Source: Leifsonia sp. fls2-241-R2A-40a
GTDB taxonomy: Bacteria > Actinomycetota > Actinomycetes > Actinomycetales > Microbacteriaceae
NCBI RefSeq assembly: GCF_030209575.1
Contig: NZ_JARVRS010000001.1
Span: 3,658,001-3,722,000, forward strand
DNA: 64,000 nt
Direction: 5' to 3'
This document shows positions 33,068-43,859 of this stretch, piece after piece. The notes beneath the pieces are model-generated. The model saw nothing but the letters and a program-made list of their open reading frames with translations, did no database searches and was not told where the DNA came from. The first letter of the stretch is position 1. Each line of letters opens with the position of its first letter. A program made the position numbers and the translations under genes.

Positions 33068-34876
33068 TCACTCCCCTCCGAACGACGGGCTGTGGTCGCG
33101 GGCGTATTGGACGTAGCTGTTGCTGACGCCCTGCGGGACCATCGGCCACACCATCGCGTCAGCGCTCACCACGAAGTCGATGACGACCGGGCGGTCGTTG
33201 GTCTCGAGCGCGAGCTTGATCGCCGCATCCACCTCTTCCTCCTTCGTGACGCGGATGCCGAGAGCGCCGTACGCCTCGGCCAGCTTCACGAAGTCCGGGA
33301 CGCGGACGGTGTCGTGCCCCGTGTTCAGGTCGGTGTTGGAGTAGCGGCCGTCGTAGAACAGCGTCTGCCACTGGCGCACCATCCCGAGCGACGAGTTGTT
33401 GATGATCGCCACCTTGATCGGGATGTTGTTGATCGTGCAGGTGGCGAGCTCCTGATTGGTCATCTGGAAGCAGCCGTCGCCGTCGATCGCCCACACCACG
33501 CGGTCCGGCTGCGACACTTTCGCACCCATCGCCGCGGGAACCGCATAGCCCATCGTTCCGGCGCCGCCGGAGTTGAGCCACGAGTTCGGACGCTCGTACT
33601 TGATGAACTGGGCGGCCCACATCTGGTGCTGGCCGACGCCGGCGGCGTACACGCCCTCCGGACCGGTCAGCTCGCCGATCCGCTGGATCACGTACTGCGG
33701 CGCCAGCAGGCCGTCGGTGGTCGGCGTGTAGCCGAGCGGGAACTCCTCGCGAAGCCCGTTCAGGTACGTCCACCACTCGATGGTGTCGGGCGCGGTCGCG
33801 CGCGATGCGTCCTGGTAGGCGGCGGTCAGATCGACGATGACGTCCTTGGCATCGCCGACGATGGGGACATCGGCGATGCGGATCTTAGAGATCTCGGCGG
33901 GGTCGACGTCGACGTGCACGATCTTCGCGTTGGGCGCGAACAGGGAGGTGTTCCCGGTCACGCGGTCGTCGAACCGCGCACCGAGCGAGATGATCAGATC
34001 GGCCTCCTGCAGCGACAGCACCGCGGGCACCGTGCCGTGCATGCCGGGCATGCCGAGGTGCTGCTTGTGGGTGTCGGGGAAGGCGCCGCGCGCGGTCAGC
34101 GTGGTGACGACGGGAGCACCCGTGGTCTCGGCGAGCTCGAGGAGCTCCTGCGAGGCCCGCGCCCGGATCACGCCGCCGCCCACGTAGAGGACCGGCTTCT
34201 TGGCCTCCGCGAGCAGCTGGGCCGCTGCGAGCACCTGCTTGCCGTGCGCCTTGGTGATCGGGCGGTACCCGGGAAGGTCGACCTTCGGCGGCCACACGAA
34301 CGGCGCCGTGTTCTGCTGCGCGTCCTTCGTGATGTCGACGAGCACCGGCCCCGGACGGCCGGTGCCGGCGATGTGGTACGCCGCCGCGATCGTCGAGGGG
34401 ATGTCTTCGACGCTCTTCACGAGGAAGGAGTGCTTCGTGATCGGCATCGTGATGCCGACGATGTCAGCCTCCTGGAACGCGTCCGTGCCCATGAGGGTGG
34501 AGAACACCTGTCCGGTGATGAACACGACCGGGACCGAGTCCATGTGCGCGTCCATGATCGCGGTGACGAGGTTGGTCGCCCCCGGGCCGGAGGTCGCCAT
34601 GGCGACGCCGACCTTGTTGCCCGCGACCGCGTAGCCTTCGGCGGCGTGGCCGCCGCCCTGCTCGTGGCGGACGAGGATGTGACGGATCCGGGTGGAGTCC
34701 ATGATCGCGTCGTAGATGGGGAGGATGGCACCGCCGGGGAGCCCGAAGACGTCGGTGACGCCGAGAAGCTCGAGGGTGCGGACGACCGACTGCGAGCCGG
34801 TCAGATTCTCGGGCGACGCCGCTCTGCTGGGCGCCGCGGACGGCAACACACTGCTGGGGGTTGCATCCGTGGACAT
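33068..34876 (-). CDS. ilvB: Acetolactate synthase large (catalytic) subunit
   Basis: The 602-residue ThDP enzyme condenses pyruvate to acetolactate. [15 protein letters not shown] and [14 protein letters not shown] contain the conserved ThDP glutamate; the FAD-binding central domain has LGMPGMHGT and [10 protein letters not shown]; the C-terminal ThDP motif is [16 protein letters not shown] with [16 protein letters not shown]. The N-terminal 25 residues are a low-complexity lead typical for actinobacteria. A 50-base gap follows ilvD on the same strand; I see no attenuator-like leader peptide there. Confidence 0.97.
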   Translation of the reverse strand: MSTDATPSSVLPSAAPSRAASPENLTGSQSVVRTLELLGVTDVFGLPGGAILPIYDAIMDSTRIRHILVRHEQGGGHAAEGYAVAGNKVGVAMATSGPGATNLVTAIMDAHMDSVPVVFITGQVFSTLMGTDAFQEADIVGITMPITKHSFLVKSVEDIPSTIAAAYHIAGTGRPGPVLVDITKDAQQNTAPFVWPPKVDLPGYRPITKAHGKQVLAAAQLLAEAKKPVLYVGGGVIRARASQELLELAETTGAPVVTTLTARGAFPDTHKQHLGMPGMHGTVPAVLSLQEADLIISLGARFDDRVTGNTSLFAPNAKIVHVDVDPAEISKIRIADVPIVGDAKDVIVDLTAAYQDASRATAPDTIEWWTYLNGLREEFPLGYTPTTDGLLAPQYVIQRIGELTGPEGVYAAGVGQHQMWAAQFIKYERPNSWLNSGGAGTMGYAVPAAMGAKVSQPDRVVWAIDGDGCFQMTNQELATCTINNIPIKVAIINNSSLGMVRQWQTLFYDGRYSNTDLNTGHDTVRVPDFVKLAEAYGALGIRVTKEEEVDAAIKLALETNDRPVVIDFVVSADAMVWPMVPQGVSNSYVQYARDHSPSFGGE

Positions 34877-34926
34877 GCCTGTTTCAGTCCTTACGTACGG
34901 TGGTGGTTTCTGGTGCCGGCGCGAGC

Positions 34927-36621
34927 TCAGCCCGTGACCGCTCCTTCTGCTGCGGAGCGCACGAGTTTGGAGAACTTCGCGAGAACGCCACGGGTATAGC
35001 GCGGAGGAAGAGGCGCCCAGCCTTCACGGCGGGCGGTCAGCTCTGACTCGTCGACAAGTAGGTCGAGGGAGCGAGCCGCGATATCGACCCGTATCAGATC
35101 ACCATCGCGCACGAAGGCGATGGGACCTGCGTCCACCGCTTCGGGTGCTATGTGGCCGATGCACAGGCCGGTTGTGCCGCCTGAGAATCGTCCGTCCGTC
35201 AATAGTAGTACATCCTTGCCGAGGCCTGCGCCCTTGATAGCAGCCGTGATGGCGAGCATCTCGCGCATCCCGGGGCCGCCCTTCGGGCCCTCGTACCGGA
35301 TGATGACGACATCGCCGGCGTAGATGCGCCCTTCGGTCAGCGCATCCATCGCCTCGCGCTCGCGCTCGAAGACGCGGGCGGGGCCCTCGAAGACTTCGGC
35401 GTCGAAGCCGGCCGTCTTGACGACCGCGCCGTCCGGAGCCAGCGAACCCTTGAGGATGGTGATCCCGCCCGTGGGGTGGATGGGGTTGTCGAGCGACCGC
35501 ATGACCTCGCCGTCCGGCGCGGGCGGGTTGATCTCGGCCAGGTTCTCGGCCACCGTCTTGCCGGTCACGGTCAGGCAGTCGCCGTGCAGGAGGCCCGCAT
35601 CGAGCAGGGCCTTCATCACGACGGGCACGCCGCCGTGGCGGTCGACGTCGTTCATCACGTACTTGCCGAAGGGCTTGAGGTCGCCGATGTGCGGCACCTT
35701 GTCGCCGATGCGGTTGAAGTCGTCGATGGTGAGGTCGACCTCCGCCTCGTGCGCGATCGCCAGCAGGTGGAGCACGACGTTGGTCGAGCCACCGAACGCC
35801 ATGGCGACGGCGATGGCGTTCTCGAACGCCTTCTTGGTCAGGATGTCGCGCGCGGTGATGCCCTTCTTGAGCAGGTTCACCACGGCCTCGCCGGAGCGGT
35901 GCGCGTAGTAGTCGCGGCGACGGTCGGCCGAGGGCGGCGCGGCGGAGCCCGGGAGGCTCATGCCCAGCGCCTCGGCGACGGAGGCCATCGTGTTCGCGGT
36001 GTACATGCCGCCGCAGGCGCCCTCGCCCGGGGCGATGGCGCACTCGATGCGCTTGAGGTCTTCCTCGCTCATCTTGCCGGCCTTGCACGCACCGACCGCC
36101 TCGAAGGAGTCGATGATCGTGACGTCCTTCTCCGTGCCGTCGGAGAGCTTCACCCATCCGGGCGCGATGGATCCGGCGTAGAGGAACACAGCGGAGAGAT
36201 CGAGCCGGGCCGCTGCCATCAGCATGCCGGGGAGCGACTTGTCGCACCCGGCGAGCAGGACGGTGCCGTCGAGGCGCTCGGCCATCATGACCGTCTCGAC
36301 CGAGTCGGCGATGACCTCGCGCGACACGAGAGAGAAGTGCATGCCCTCGTGGCCCATCGAGATGCCGTCGGAGACGGAGATGGTGCCGAACTGGAGCGGA
36401 TAGCCGCCCCCGGAGTGCACGCCCTCCTTCGCCCCCTGCGCGAGACGGTCGAGCGAGAGGTTGCAGGGGGTGATCTCGTTCCACGAGCTGGCGATGCCGA
36501 TCTGCGGCTTCTCCCAGTCTTCGTCACCCATGCCGACCGCGCGGAGCATACCGCGGCTGGTGGTGGCTTCGATCCCGTCCGTGACGACGCGCGAACGCGG
36601 CTTCCAATCGACTTCTGGCAT
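34927..36621 (-). CDS. ilvD: Dihydroxy-acid dehydratase
   Basis: The 564-residue iron-sulfur enzyme dehydrates dihydroxyisovalerate and its homolog. Cluster cysteines lie in [26 protein letters not shown] and [35 protein letters not shown] is the C-terminal signature. It is the first gene of the leftward ilv run (D, B, N, C), which together with ilvE and leuB nearby covers most of valine synthesis and part of leucine synthesis. Confidence 0.97.
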   Translation of the reverse strand: MPEVDWKPRSRVVTDGIEATTSRGMLRAVGMGDEDWEKPQIGIASSWNEITPCNLSLDRLAQGAKEGVHSGGGYPLQFGTISVSDGISMGHEGMHFSLVSREVIADSVETVMMAERLDGTVLLAGCDKSLPGMLMAAARLDLSAVFLYAGSIAPGWVKLSDGTEKDVTIIDSFEAVGACKAGKMSEEDLKRIECAIAPGEGACGGMYTANTMASVAEALGMSLPGSAAPPSADRRRDYYAHRSGEAVVNLLKKGITARDILTKKAFENAIAVAMAFGGSTNVVLHLLAIAHEAEVDLTIDDFNRIGDKVPHIGDLKPFGKYVMNDVDRHGGVPVVMKALLDAGLLHGDCLTVTGKTVAENLAEINPPAPDGEVMRSLDNPIHPTGGITILKGSLAPDGAVVKTAGFDAEVFEGPARVFEREREAMDALTEGRIYAGDVVIIRYEGPKGGPGMREMLAITAAIKGAGLGKDVLLLTDGRFSGGTTGLCIGHIAPEAVDAGPIAFVRDGDLIRVDIAARSLDLLVDESELTARREGWAPLPPRYTRGVLAKFSKLVRSAAEGAVTG

Positions 36622-36693
36622 AGGTCAACTCTAGGACGTCTCGAATGCCGCTCGGACCATGTGTCAGGCACTCGTGGAGAGCCCCGGAGGTGG

Positions 36694-37518
36694 TCAGTCT
36701 GTGGACGACTTCAGGTGCGCCTCGCGCGCCTGGGCCAGCAGGCCCAGCAGGGTGGCGATGGCGCGCTCGTCGGCGACGCGGTACTGTGCCGCCGTCTCGC
36801 CTTCTCCCACCTTGATGCCGACGTCGCCCTGCGCGGGGCGCAGCACGGAGAAGCCGTCCTCGTCGGTCACGTCGTCGCCCGCGAACAGCACGGCGGTCGC
36901 CTTCGTGTACTCGCGCAGCCGCTCGACGCCGTCGCCCTTGTGCGCCTCGCGCACCGAGAACTCGATGATGTCCTTGCCATCGCGGATGGTCAGGTCCGGG
37001 CTCACCGCCGCGGCGGCCTCGCGGGCGCGGGCGCGCACCTCGTCGCCGCGCTCCTCCGCCACCTGCCGGTAGTGCACGCCGAACCCCACGGGCTTGATCT
37101 CGAGCTTGGTCCCCGGGACGCTGTCGACGAGCGCCTGCAGCGCCTCCCCGAGCCGGGCGAGCGTGTTCTGCTCCTCCGCCGTGAGGTCGAGCGAGACGCC
37201 GTCGCGCCCGAAGCGGATCTCGACCCCGTGGGAGCCGATGAGCAGCGCATCCTCGTCGGCCTCGGTCACGGTCTCGAGGCTCGACAGCGGCCGTCCGGAC
37301 ACGTACGCGACCCAGGTGTCCGGCAGGTGCTCCAGCCGGTCGAGCGCCGCCTTCGACTCCGGGAGCGCGCGGGCTCCGCGAGGGACGTCGACGAAGGGCG
37401 CAAGCGTGCCGTCGAAGTCGAGGGCGAGCAGCAGCCGGTCGGTCCGCGCGAGCTCCTGCAGCGCGGAGGCGAGGGCGACGGCGGAGGCGGGCGGGCGGTG
37501 CGAAGCGGTGTCTGTCAT
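36694..37518 (-). CDS. otsB: Trehalose-6-phosphate phosphatase
   Basis: The 274-residue HAD phosphatase converts trehalose 6-phosphate to trehalose. Motif I is LLLALDFDGTLAPFVD, motif II VAYVSGRPLSSLE, and motif IV VLFAGDDVTDEDGF; LIGSHGVEIRFG is typical of the OtsB cap region. It follows otsA on the same strand after 36 bases, so the two steps of trehalose synthesis are co-expressed. Confidence 0.95.
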   Translation of the reverse strand: MTDTASHRPPASAVALASALQELARTDRLLLALDFDGTLAPFVDVPRGARALPESKAALDRLEHLPDTWVAYVSGRPLSSLETVTEADEDALLIGSHGVEIRFGRDGVSLDLTAEEQNTLARLGEALQALVDSVPGTKLEIKPVGFGVHYRQVAEERGDEVRARAREAAAAVSPDLTIRDGKDIIEFSVREAHKGDGVERLREYTKATAVLFAGDDVTDEDGFSVLRPAQGDVGIKVGEGETAAQYRVADERAIATLLGLLAQAREAHLKSSTD

Positions 37519-37554
37519 GGGTCTTTCAGAGGGAGGAGGACAGCAGGATGCGCG

Positions 37555-39027
<1,473 letters not shown>

Positions 39028-39208
39028 GATGACCAGGTCGTAGGTTTCTGTGTCGTCGTCGGTCGCGTTCGTCGTCGTCGAGTCAGGCGTCGTGGTGATG
39101 GTGGGTCAACTCCCTCGAGGGGTCGCGGTGGACACCAGCCAGGGTACCAGCGTCCTCCAAGCCCCCTCCCGGTCCGCACCGAGGGATCGCCCGAGCGGGC
39201 GAGCCGGG

Positions 39209-40114
39209 CTAGTGCCCCTTCCCGAGCAGCTGGATGAGTCGGCTCGCGTACTCGGCGTATCCCTCCGCGGTCGGGTGGAAGACGTCGGCGCCCGTCGTGT
39301 TGAGCCACGGTCTGCGATCGCCGATCGCATGCCCGGCGAAGGCGACGGGCAGGTACATCATCGGCTTGCCGGCGTCCCGCTGCTCCTCGACCGCCTGGCG
39401 GATGACCTCGTTGAGTCCGAGCGTCGCCGCGTTGATCGCCGCCGCCGTCTGGAAGTCGGGGGCGCTGGGGTCGGACGCGTCGTAGAGGGGGGCGTAGCCG
39501 GTCACGACGATCCGTGCGTTCGGGGCAGCCTGCGCGACTGCGCTGTAGACCGTGTCGAGGCGATCGGGCAGCACGTTGAGCAGCGACAGCGCGGCGGTGA
39601 CCTCGTTCCGGCAGGCGGTCGCCTTGCCGGCAGCGCAGTCGCCCGCGATGGCGGCGACGCCGAGGTCGTTGCCGCCGATGCTGAGCGTGACGAGATCCGT
39701 CCGGTCGTCGAGCGCGATCAGCTGGTGCTTCAGGAGGTCGGAGGTGGTCGCTCCGGCGCACGCGGCGTTGACGACCAGGTCGACGCCGGTCTTGCGGGCG
39801 AACGTCGACGGGTAGCTGTTGGGGCTGAGCCTGCATTTGCCCTGCTCGTCGCCTCCCCCGAGGCCCGCCGCGAACGAGTCGCCGAGGGCGACGTAGCGGG
39901 TCGATGCGGTGACGGGCTCCGTGGGGAACGGATCCGGGGTCGCCGTCGGCGCGGGAGCGGCGGTGGATGCGGCGCGCGGAGTCTCGGCGCTGGTCGGGGC
40001 GCCGGAACAGGCGGTCAGCAGGGCGAGGAGGGCGGCCGACGCGAGCACGCCGGCAGCACCGAGCGCGCGCCGGGTTCGGCGAGCGCGCGGGTTCGGGGAT
40101 GCTTCGGGTCGCAT
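39209..40114 (-). CDS. SGNH/GDSL hydrolase lipoprotein
   Basis: The 301-residue protein has a signal peptide with lipobox LLTAC, an Ala/Pro/Thr linker and an SGNH hydrolase domain: block I VALGDSFAAGLGG (nucleophile Ser), block III SIGGNDLG, and block V DVFHPTAEGYAEY with the catalytic Asp and His. Six cysteines (KCRLS, NAACAG, GDCAAG, TACRNE and others) are arranged as in secreted actinobacterial lipases such as the S. coelicolor type. It probably hydrolyses ester or lipid substrates outside the cell. Confidence 0.9.
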   Translation of the reverse strand: MRPEASPNPRARRTRRALGAAGVLASAALLALLTACSGAPTSAETPRAASTAAPAPTATPDPFPTEPVTASTRYVALGDSFAAGLGGGDEQGKCRLSPNSYPSTFARKTGVDLVVNAACAGATTSDLLKHQLIALDDRTDLVTLSIGGNDLGVAAIAGDCAAGKATACRNEVTAALSLLNVLPDRLDTVYSAVAQAAPNARIVVTGYAPLYDASDPSAPDFQTAAAINAATLGLNEVIRQAVEEQRDAGKPMMYLPVAFAGHAIGDRRPWLNTTGADVFHPTAEGYAEYASRLIQLLGKGH

Positions 40115-40149
40115 CCCTCAGACAGTAGTGGTCGACGCTTGGCGAACGC

Positions 40150-40836
40150 TCAAACGCGCTCGGTCAAGGCAAGCAGGATGGCCGGCACCGACTCGGAGAG
40201 ACGCTCCGGGAACGTGCGCTCGTCCCCCGCGAGCACGGCGCGGGCCTCCTCGCTCGCGCAGAGCTCGGCGATGACGCGCACCGCCTCCTCCGCCTTGATC
40301 GTGAAGCGGCGGCCGGCGCTGGTGAGCGCCTCGACGACGATCTCGGTGAGGTCGGAGAAGAACTCGTCTTGGTAGCGGAGGTAATCGGCGGCGATGGAGT
40401 GGTCACGCAGCGCCATGAGCTGGAACTCCGCCTGCACGAGCCACCAGCGCCGATCGTCGGTCTGCAGTTCGAGGATGCGCGTGATCGTCTGCAGGACGTC
40501 CTGGTCGCCGAGGTCAGGGACGCCGTCGCTCACCAGGGGCGCGAGGAATTGCGCGACGCCCGAGTTCAGCTGCTCCAGCCGCATTGTCTTCTCGCGCTCC
40601 ATGAGCGCGAAGAACAGCTCCTCCTTGCTGGAGAAGTTGGAGTAGAACGCACCACGCGTGAAGCCCGCCGCCTCCGCAATGGTCTCGACGCTGGCGGCGC
40701 GCACGCCGTGTTCGGCGAACACGTCGAACGCGGCGTCCAGGAGGCGGGCGCGCGTGCGCTGGCGGCGCGCTGACTCGGCCGGCGCCTCCTCGCGCTGGTC
40801 CGTCGTCACGTCGTCACTGAGAGTCGTGCTGTCCAA
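40150..40836 (-). CDS. TetR-family regulator of the MMPL operon
   Basis: The 228-residue regulator starts at TTG 40836, with AGGAAGG upstream. Its HTH is TRARLLDAAFDVFAEHG...VETIAEAAGFTRGAFYSNFSSKEELFFALM split over about 28-75. The C-terminal domain is helical. It is divergent from the MMPL gene; two copies of GATACA-N4-TGTATC (40864-40879, 40897-40912) lie between them and are the obvious operators. Confidence 0.92.
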   Translation of the reverse strand: MDSTTLSDDVTTDQREEAPAESARRQRTRARLLDAAFDVFAEHGVRAASVETIAEAAGFTRGAFYSNFSSKEELFFALMEREKTMRLEQLNSGVAQFLAPLVSDGVPDLGDQDVLQTITRILELQTDDRRWWLVQAEFQLMALRDHSIAADYLRYQDEFFSDLTEIVVEALTSAGRRFTIKAEEAVRVIAELCASEEARAVLAGDERTFPERLSESVPAILLALTERV

Positions 40837-40863
40837 GCTGAAACCTTCCTGAATCCAACTTTC

Positions 40864-40912
40864 GATACAGAAGTGTATCGGATACGGTCATGCATGGATA
40901 CAACGGTGTATC
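40864..40912. promoter_or_regulatory. Twin TetR operators
   Basis: GATACA-GAAG-TGTATC (40864-40879) and GATACA-ACGG-TGTATC (40897-40912) are two perfect 6-bp inverted repeats whose starts are 33 bases apart, about three helical turns. Position between divergent regulator and transporter genes indicates repression of both. The second site falls inside the reading frame that would open at ATG 40890, which argues for the downstream MMPL start. Confidence 0.88.
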
Positions 40913-40955
40913 GAACATCCACCATCGCTTTCGGTACTCACCCACGGGAGAACGC

Positions 40956-43859
40956 GTGTCCTCGCTTCTGTATTCGATCGGCCGGTGGGCCTTTCGCGCC
41001 CGCAGGCTGGTCGTCATCATCTGGATCGCCATCCTCGCCCTGCTCGGTGGCGGCGCACTGCTCTTCAACCAGGGCACCGACAACAGCTTCAGCATCCCGG
41101 GCACCGAGTCGCAGGAGGCGCTCGACACGCTGAGCCGGACCTTCCCCCAGGTCAGCGGGACCAGCGCCCAGATCGTGGTCGTCGCGCCCGACGGGCAGAC
41201 GGTCGACGACACGGCCATCAAGCAGCCGGTCGAGGATGCGGTCGCTGCGATCAAGGACATCGACGGTGTCTCCGGCGTCAGCTCCCCCTACTCGGCTCAG
41301 GTCAAGAACCTCATCTCGGACGATCGCTCGGCGGCGATCGTCACGGTGCAGCTGAAGGGTCAGATGACCACCGTGACCGCCGACACCAAGACGGCGCTCA
41401 AGGAGGCTGGCGCGGACCTCGCGAAACAGCTGCCCGAGGGCTCTCAGTCGGCCGTCGGCGGTCAGCTGTTCTCGCAGAACCTGCCCACCCTGTCGCTCAT
41501 CGAGCTGATCGGCGTCGGAGTCGCGCTGGTCGTCCTGATCCTGACGTTCGGGTCGTTCCTGGCCGCGGGGATGCCACTGCTCACCGCGATCCTGGGCGTC
41601 GCGATCTCGATGTGCCTGATCTTCATCGCGACGCTGTTCGGATCGATCTCGTCGACCACGCCGATGCTGGCGCTCATGCTCGGGCTCGCGGTCGGGATCG
41701 ACTACTCGCTGTTCATCATCTCCCGGCATCAGGCGCAGCTGAAGGCGGGCGTTCCCCCGGAGGAATCGACGGCACGCGCGGTGGCGACCGCCGGCTCCGC
41801 GGTGCTGTTCGCGGGGATCACCGTGATCATCGCGCTGGCCGGGCTCGCCGTGGCGAACATCCCCTTCCTGACGACCATGGGGCTCGCCGCCTCGGTGGCG
41901 GTGGCGGTGGCGGTGCTCGTGGCGCTGACGCTGACGCCTGCGCTGCTCGGGTTCGCCGGGGCCCGGCTGACGCCGGGGCGTCGCAAGGCGGCGCGGGCCG
42001 CGAAGGGCGCGAAGAGCTCGCAGGCGACGGAGGGCGCGCCGGCAGTGCAGGCCGAGTCGCTCGACCCCGCGCCCACACCGGCACCCGCATCCTCACCGTC
42101 GATCGCGCACGCCGCGACCGCAGAGATCCCGCCGGGCTTCTTCCGCGGCTGGGTCCGCGCGGTCATCCGCTTCCCGATCGTGACGGTCGTGGCGGTCGTC
42201 GTCGCGCTCGGCATCGCCGCGCTTCCGGCGCTGCAACTGCGCCTGGCCCTGCCCGACGCCGGTTCGCAGCCGGAAGGCGCCCCCGCGCGCGTCGCCTACG
42301 ACCTGGTGTCCGACCACTTCGGCCCCGGCTACAACGGCCCGCTGATCGTGACCGGCTCGATCATCTCCAGCAACGACCCGGTCGGGCTCATGAAGAAGAT
42401 CGGCGCCGAGATCGCCGACCTCCCGGGCGTGGCCTCCGTGCCGCTCGCCACCCCGAACGCGACGGCGGACACCGGCATCGTCCAGGTCGTGCCCACCACC
42501 GGCCCGGATGACGCCAAGACCGCCGAGCTCGTCTCCGAGATCCGGGCGAAGCACCAGCACTTCCTCGACGAGTACGGCGTCGACCTCAAGGTGACTGGCA
42601 ACACGGCGGCGCAGATCGACGTATCCACCCGGCTGGGCGGCGCGCTGCTGCCGTTCGGCGTCCTCGTGGTCGGCCTCTCTCTGATCCTGCTGACCATGGT
42701 GTTCCGGTCGATCGCGGTCCCGATCAAGGCCGCGCTCGGCTACCTGCTGTCGGTCGGCGCCGCCTTCGGAGCGGTGACGGTCGTGTTCGAATGGGGCTGG
42801 CTGTCGGATGCGCTGCACGTCGACAAGACGGGACCGATCATCTCGTTCATGCCGATCATCCTGATGGGCGTGCTGTTCGGCCTGGCGATGGACTACGAGG
42901 TGTTCCTGGTCAGCCGCATCCGCGAGGACTATGTCCACGGCGGGAACGCCCGCCGTGCCATCCAGAGCGGGTTCGTCAGCTCGGCGAAGGTCGTGACGGC
43001 TGCGGCGATCATCATGATCTCGGTGTTCGCCGCCTTCGTCCCGGAGGGGGACGCGTCGATCAAGCCCATCGCCCTCGGACTCGCGGTCGGCGTCTTCGTC
43101 GACGCCTTCATCGTGCGCATGACCCTCGTGCCCGCGGTGCTGCAACTGCTCGGCGACAAGGCCTGGTGGATGCCGCGATGGCTCGACCGCATCCTCCCCT
43201 CGTTCGACGTGGAGGGCGACGGCCTGCAGAAGGAGCTCGAGCTCGCAGACTGGCCGGAGGCCGGCGCCGGGATCGTTGCGGCGGCCGACGGGCTGGGCGT
43301 GAGCGCACGCAGACGGCGCCTGGTCGGCGACGTCTCATTCCGGCTCGGTGACGGCGAAGTGCTCGTCGTGCACGGCGGCGACCGCACGGCGGCGCTCGCC
43401 GTCCTGATGGCGGTCACCGGGCACACGCGGGTGGACGCCGGGACGGTCAAGGTCGCCGGGTTCGTGCTCCCGACGCGCGGAGCGGCGGTGCGTTCCCGCA
43501 CCTCCCTGGTCCGGTTGGATGCGGCCGAAACGCCCGTGGACGACATCCGGCTCGCCCTCGCCAGCCGCCCGCAGCTGCTCGCCCTGGACAGCGTCGACTC
43601 GGTCACCGACCCCGGCGAGCGCCGCCGCATCCGCGGCGAACTCGCCGCCGCTCTCACCCGTGCCCGGGTGGAGGAACGACCGTTCGCCCTCGTCGTCAGC
43701 TGCGTGGAGCCGTCGGCGCTCGACGACCTGCTCCCCGACGGAGCGGAGCCGACCGCCGTCGACCTCGACGCGGCCTCGCATCCACGCACCACACCCGACT
43801 TCACCGACATCGAACGCGCCGACCACGGCGCCCACCGTGAGAAGGCCGACGCCCGATGA
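40956..43859 (+). CDS. MMPL-family transporter fused to a degenerate ABC-ATPase-like domain
   Basis: The 967-residue protein starts at GTG 40956 with GGGAGAA upstream. Residues to about 750 are an RND/MMPL exporter: N-terminal helix, large periplasmic-type loops, and two blocks of membrane helices (LSLIELIGVGVALVVLI, GLAVGIDYSLFIISRHQ; GVLFGLAMDYEVFLVSRIRED). From about 770 a domain resembling an ABC ATPase follows: GDVSFRLGDGEVLVVHGGDRT then DAGTVKVAGFVLP, and LLALDSVDSVTDPGERRRI in the Walker B/D-loop position. The Walker A Gly-Lys-Thr and catalytic Glu are absent, so it cannot hydrolyse ATP and may be regulatory. Overlap with the YhgE/Pip gene (ATGA) couples them. Confidence 0.88.
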   Translation: MSSLLYSIGRWAFRARRLVVIIWIAILALLGGGALLFNQGTDNSFSIPGTESQEALDTLSRTFPQVSGTSAQIVVVAPDGQTVDDTAIKQPVEDAVAAIKDIDGVSGVSSPYSAQVKNLISDDRSAAIVTVQLKGQMTTVTADTKTALKEAGADLAKQLPEGSQSAVGGQLFSQNLPTLSLIELIGVGVALVVLILTFGSFLAAGMPLLTAILGVAISMCLIFIATLFGSISSTTPMLALMLGLAVGIDYSLFIISRHQAQLKAGVPPEESTARAVATAGSAVLFAGITVIIALAGLAVANIPFLTTMGLAASVAVAVAVLVALTLTPALLGFAGARLTPGRRKAARAAKGAKSSQATEGAPAVQAESLDPAPTPAPASSPSIAHAATAEIPPGFFRGWVRAVIRFPIVTVVAVVVALGIAALPALQLRLALPDAGSQPEGAPARVAYDLVSDHFGPGYNGPLIVTGSIISSNDPVGLMKKIGAEIADLPGVASVPLATPNATADTGIVQVVPTTGPDDAKTAELVSEIRAKHQHFLDEYGVDLKVTGNTAAQIDVSTRLGGALLPFGVLVVGLSLILLTMVFRSIAVPIKAALGYLLSVGAAFGAVTVVFEWGWLSDALHVDKTGPIISFMPIILMGVLFGLAMDYEVFLVSRIREDYVHGGNARRAIQSGFVSSAKVVTAAAIIMISVFAAFVPEGDASIKPIALGLAVGVFVDAFIVRMTLVPAVLQLLGDKAWWMPRWLDRILPSFDVEGDGLQKELELADWPEAGAGIVAAADGLGVSARRRRLVGDVSFRLGDGEVLVVHGGDRTAALAVLMAVTGHTRVDAGTVKVAGFVLPTRGAAVRSRTSLVRLDAAETPVDDIRLALASRPQLLALDSVDSVTDPGERRRIRGELAAALTRARVEERPFALVVSCVEPSALDDLLPDGAEPTAVDLDAASHPRTTPDFTDIERADHGAHREKADAR

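Noticed and set aside
34877-34926. Attenuator or leader peptide before ilvB
   Set aside because: The 50-base gap contains no run of branched-chain codons and no terminator/antiterminator pair.
40890-40955. MMPL start at ATG 40890
   Set aside because: It would place an operator inside the coding region, has no ribosome binding site, and adds 22 residues unlike an exporter N-terminus; GTG 40956 has GGGAGAA.
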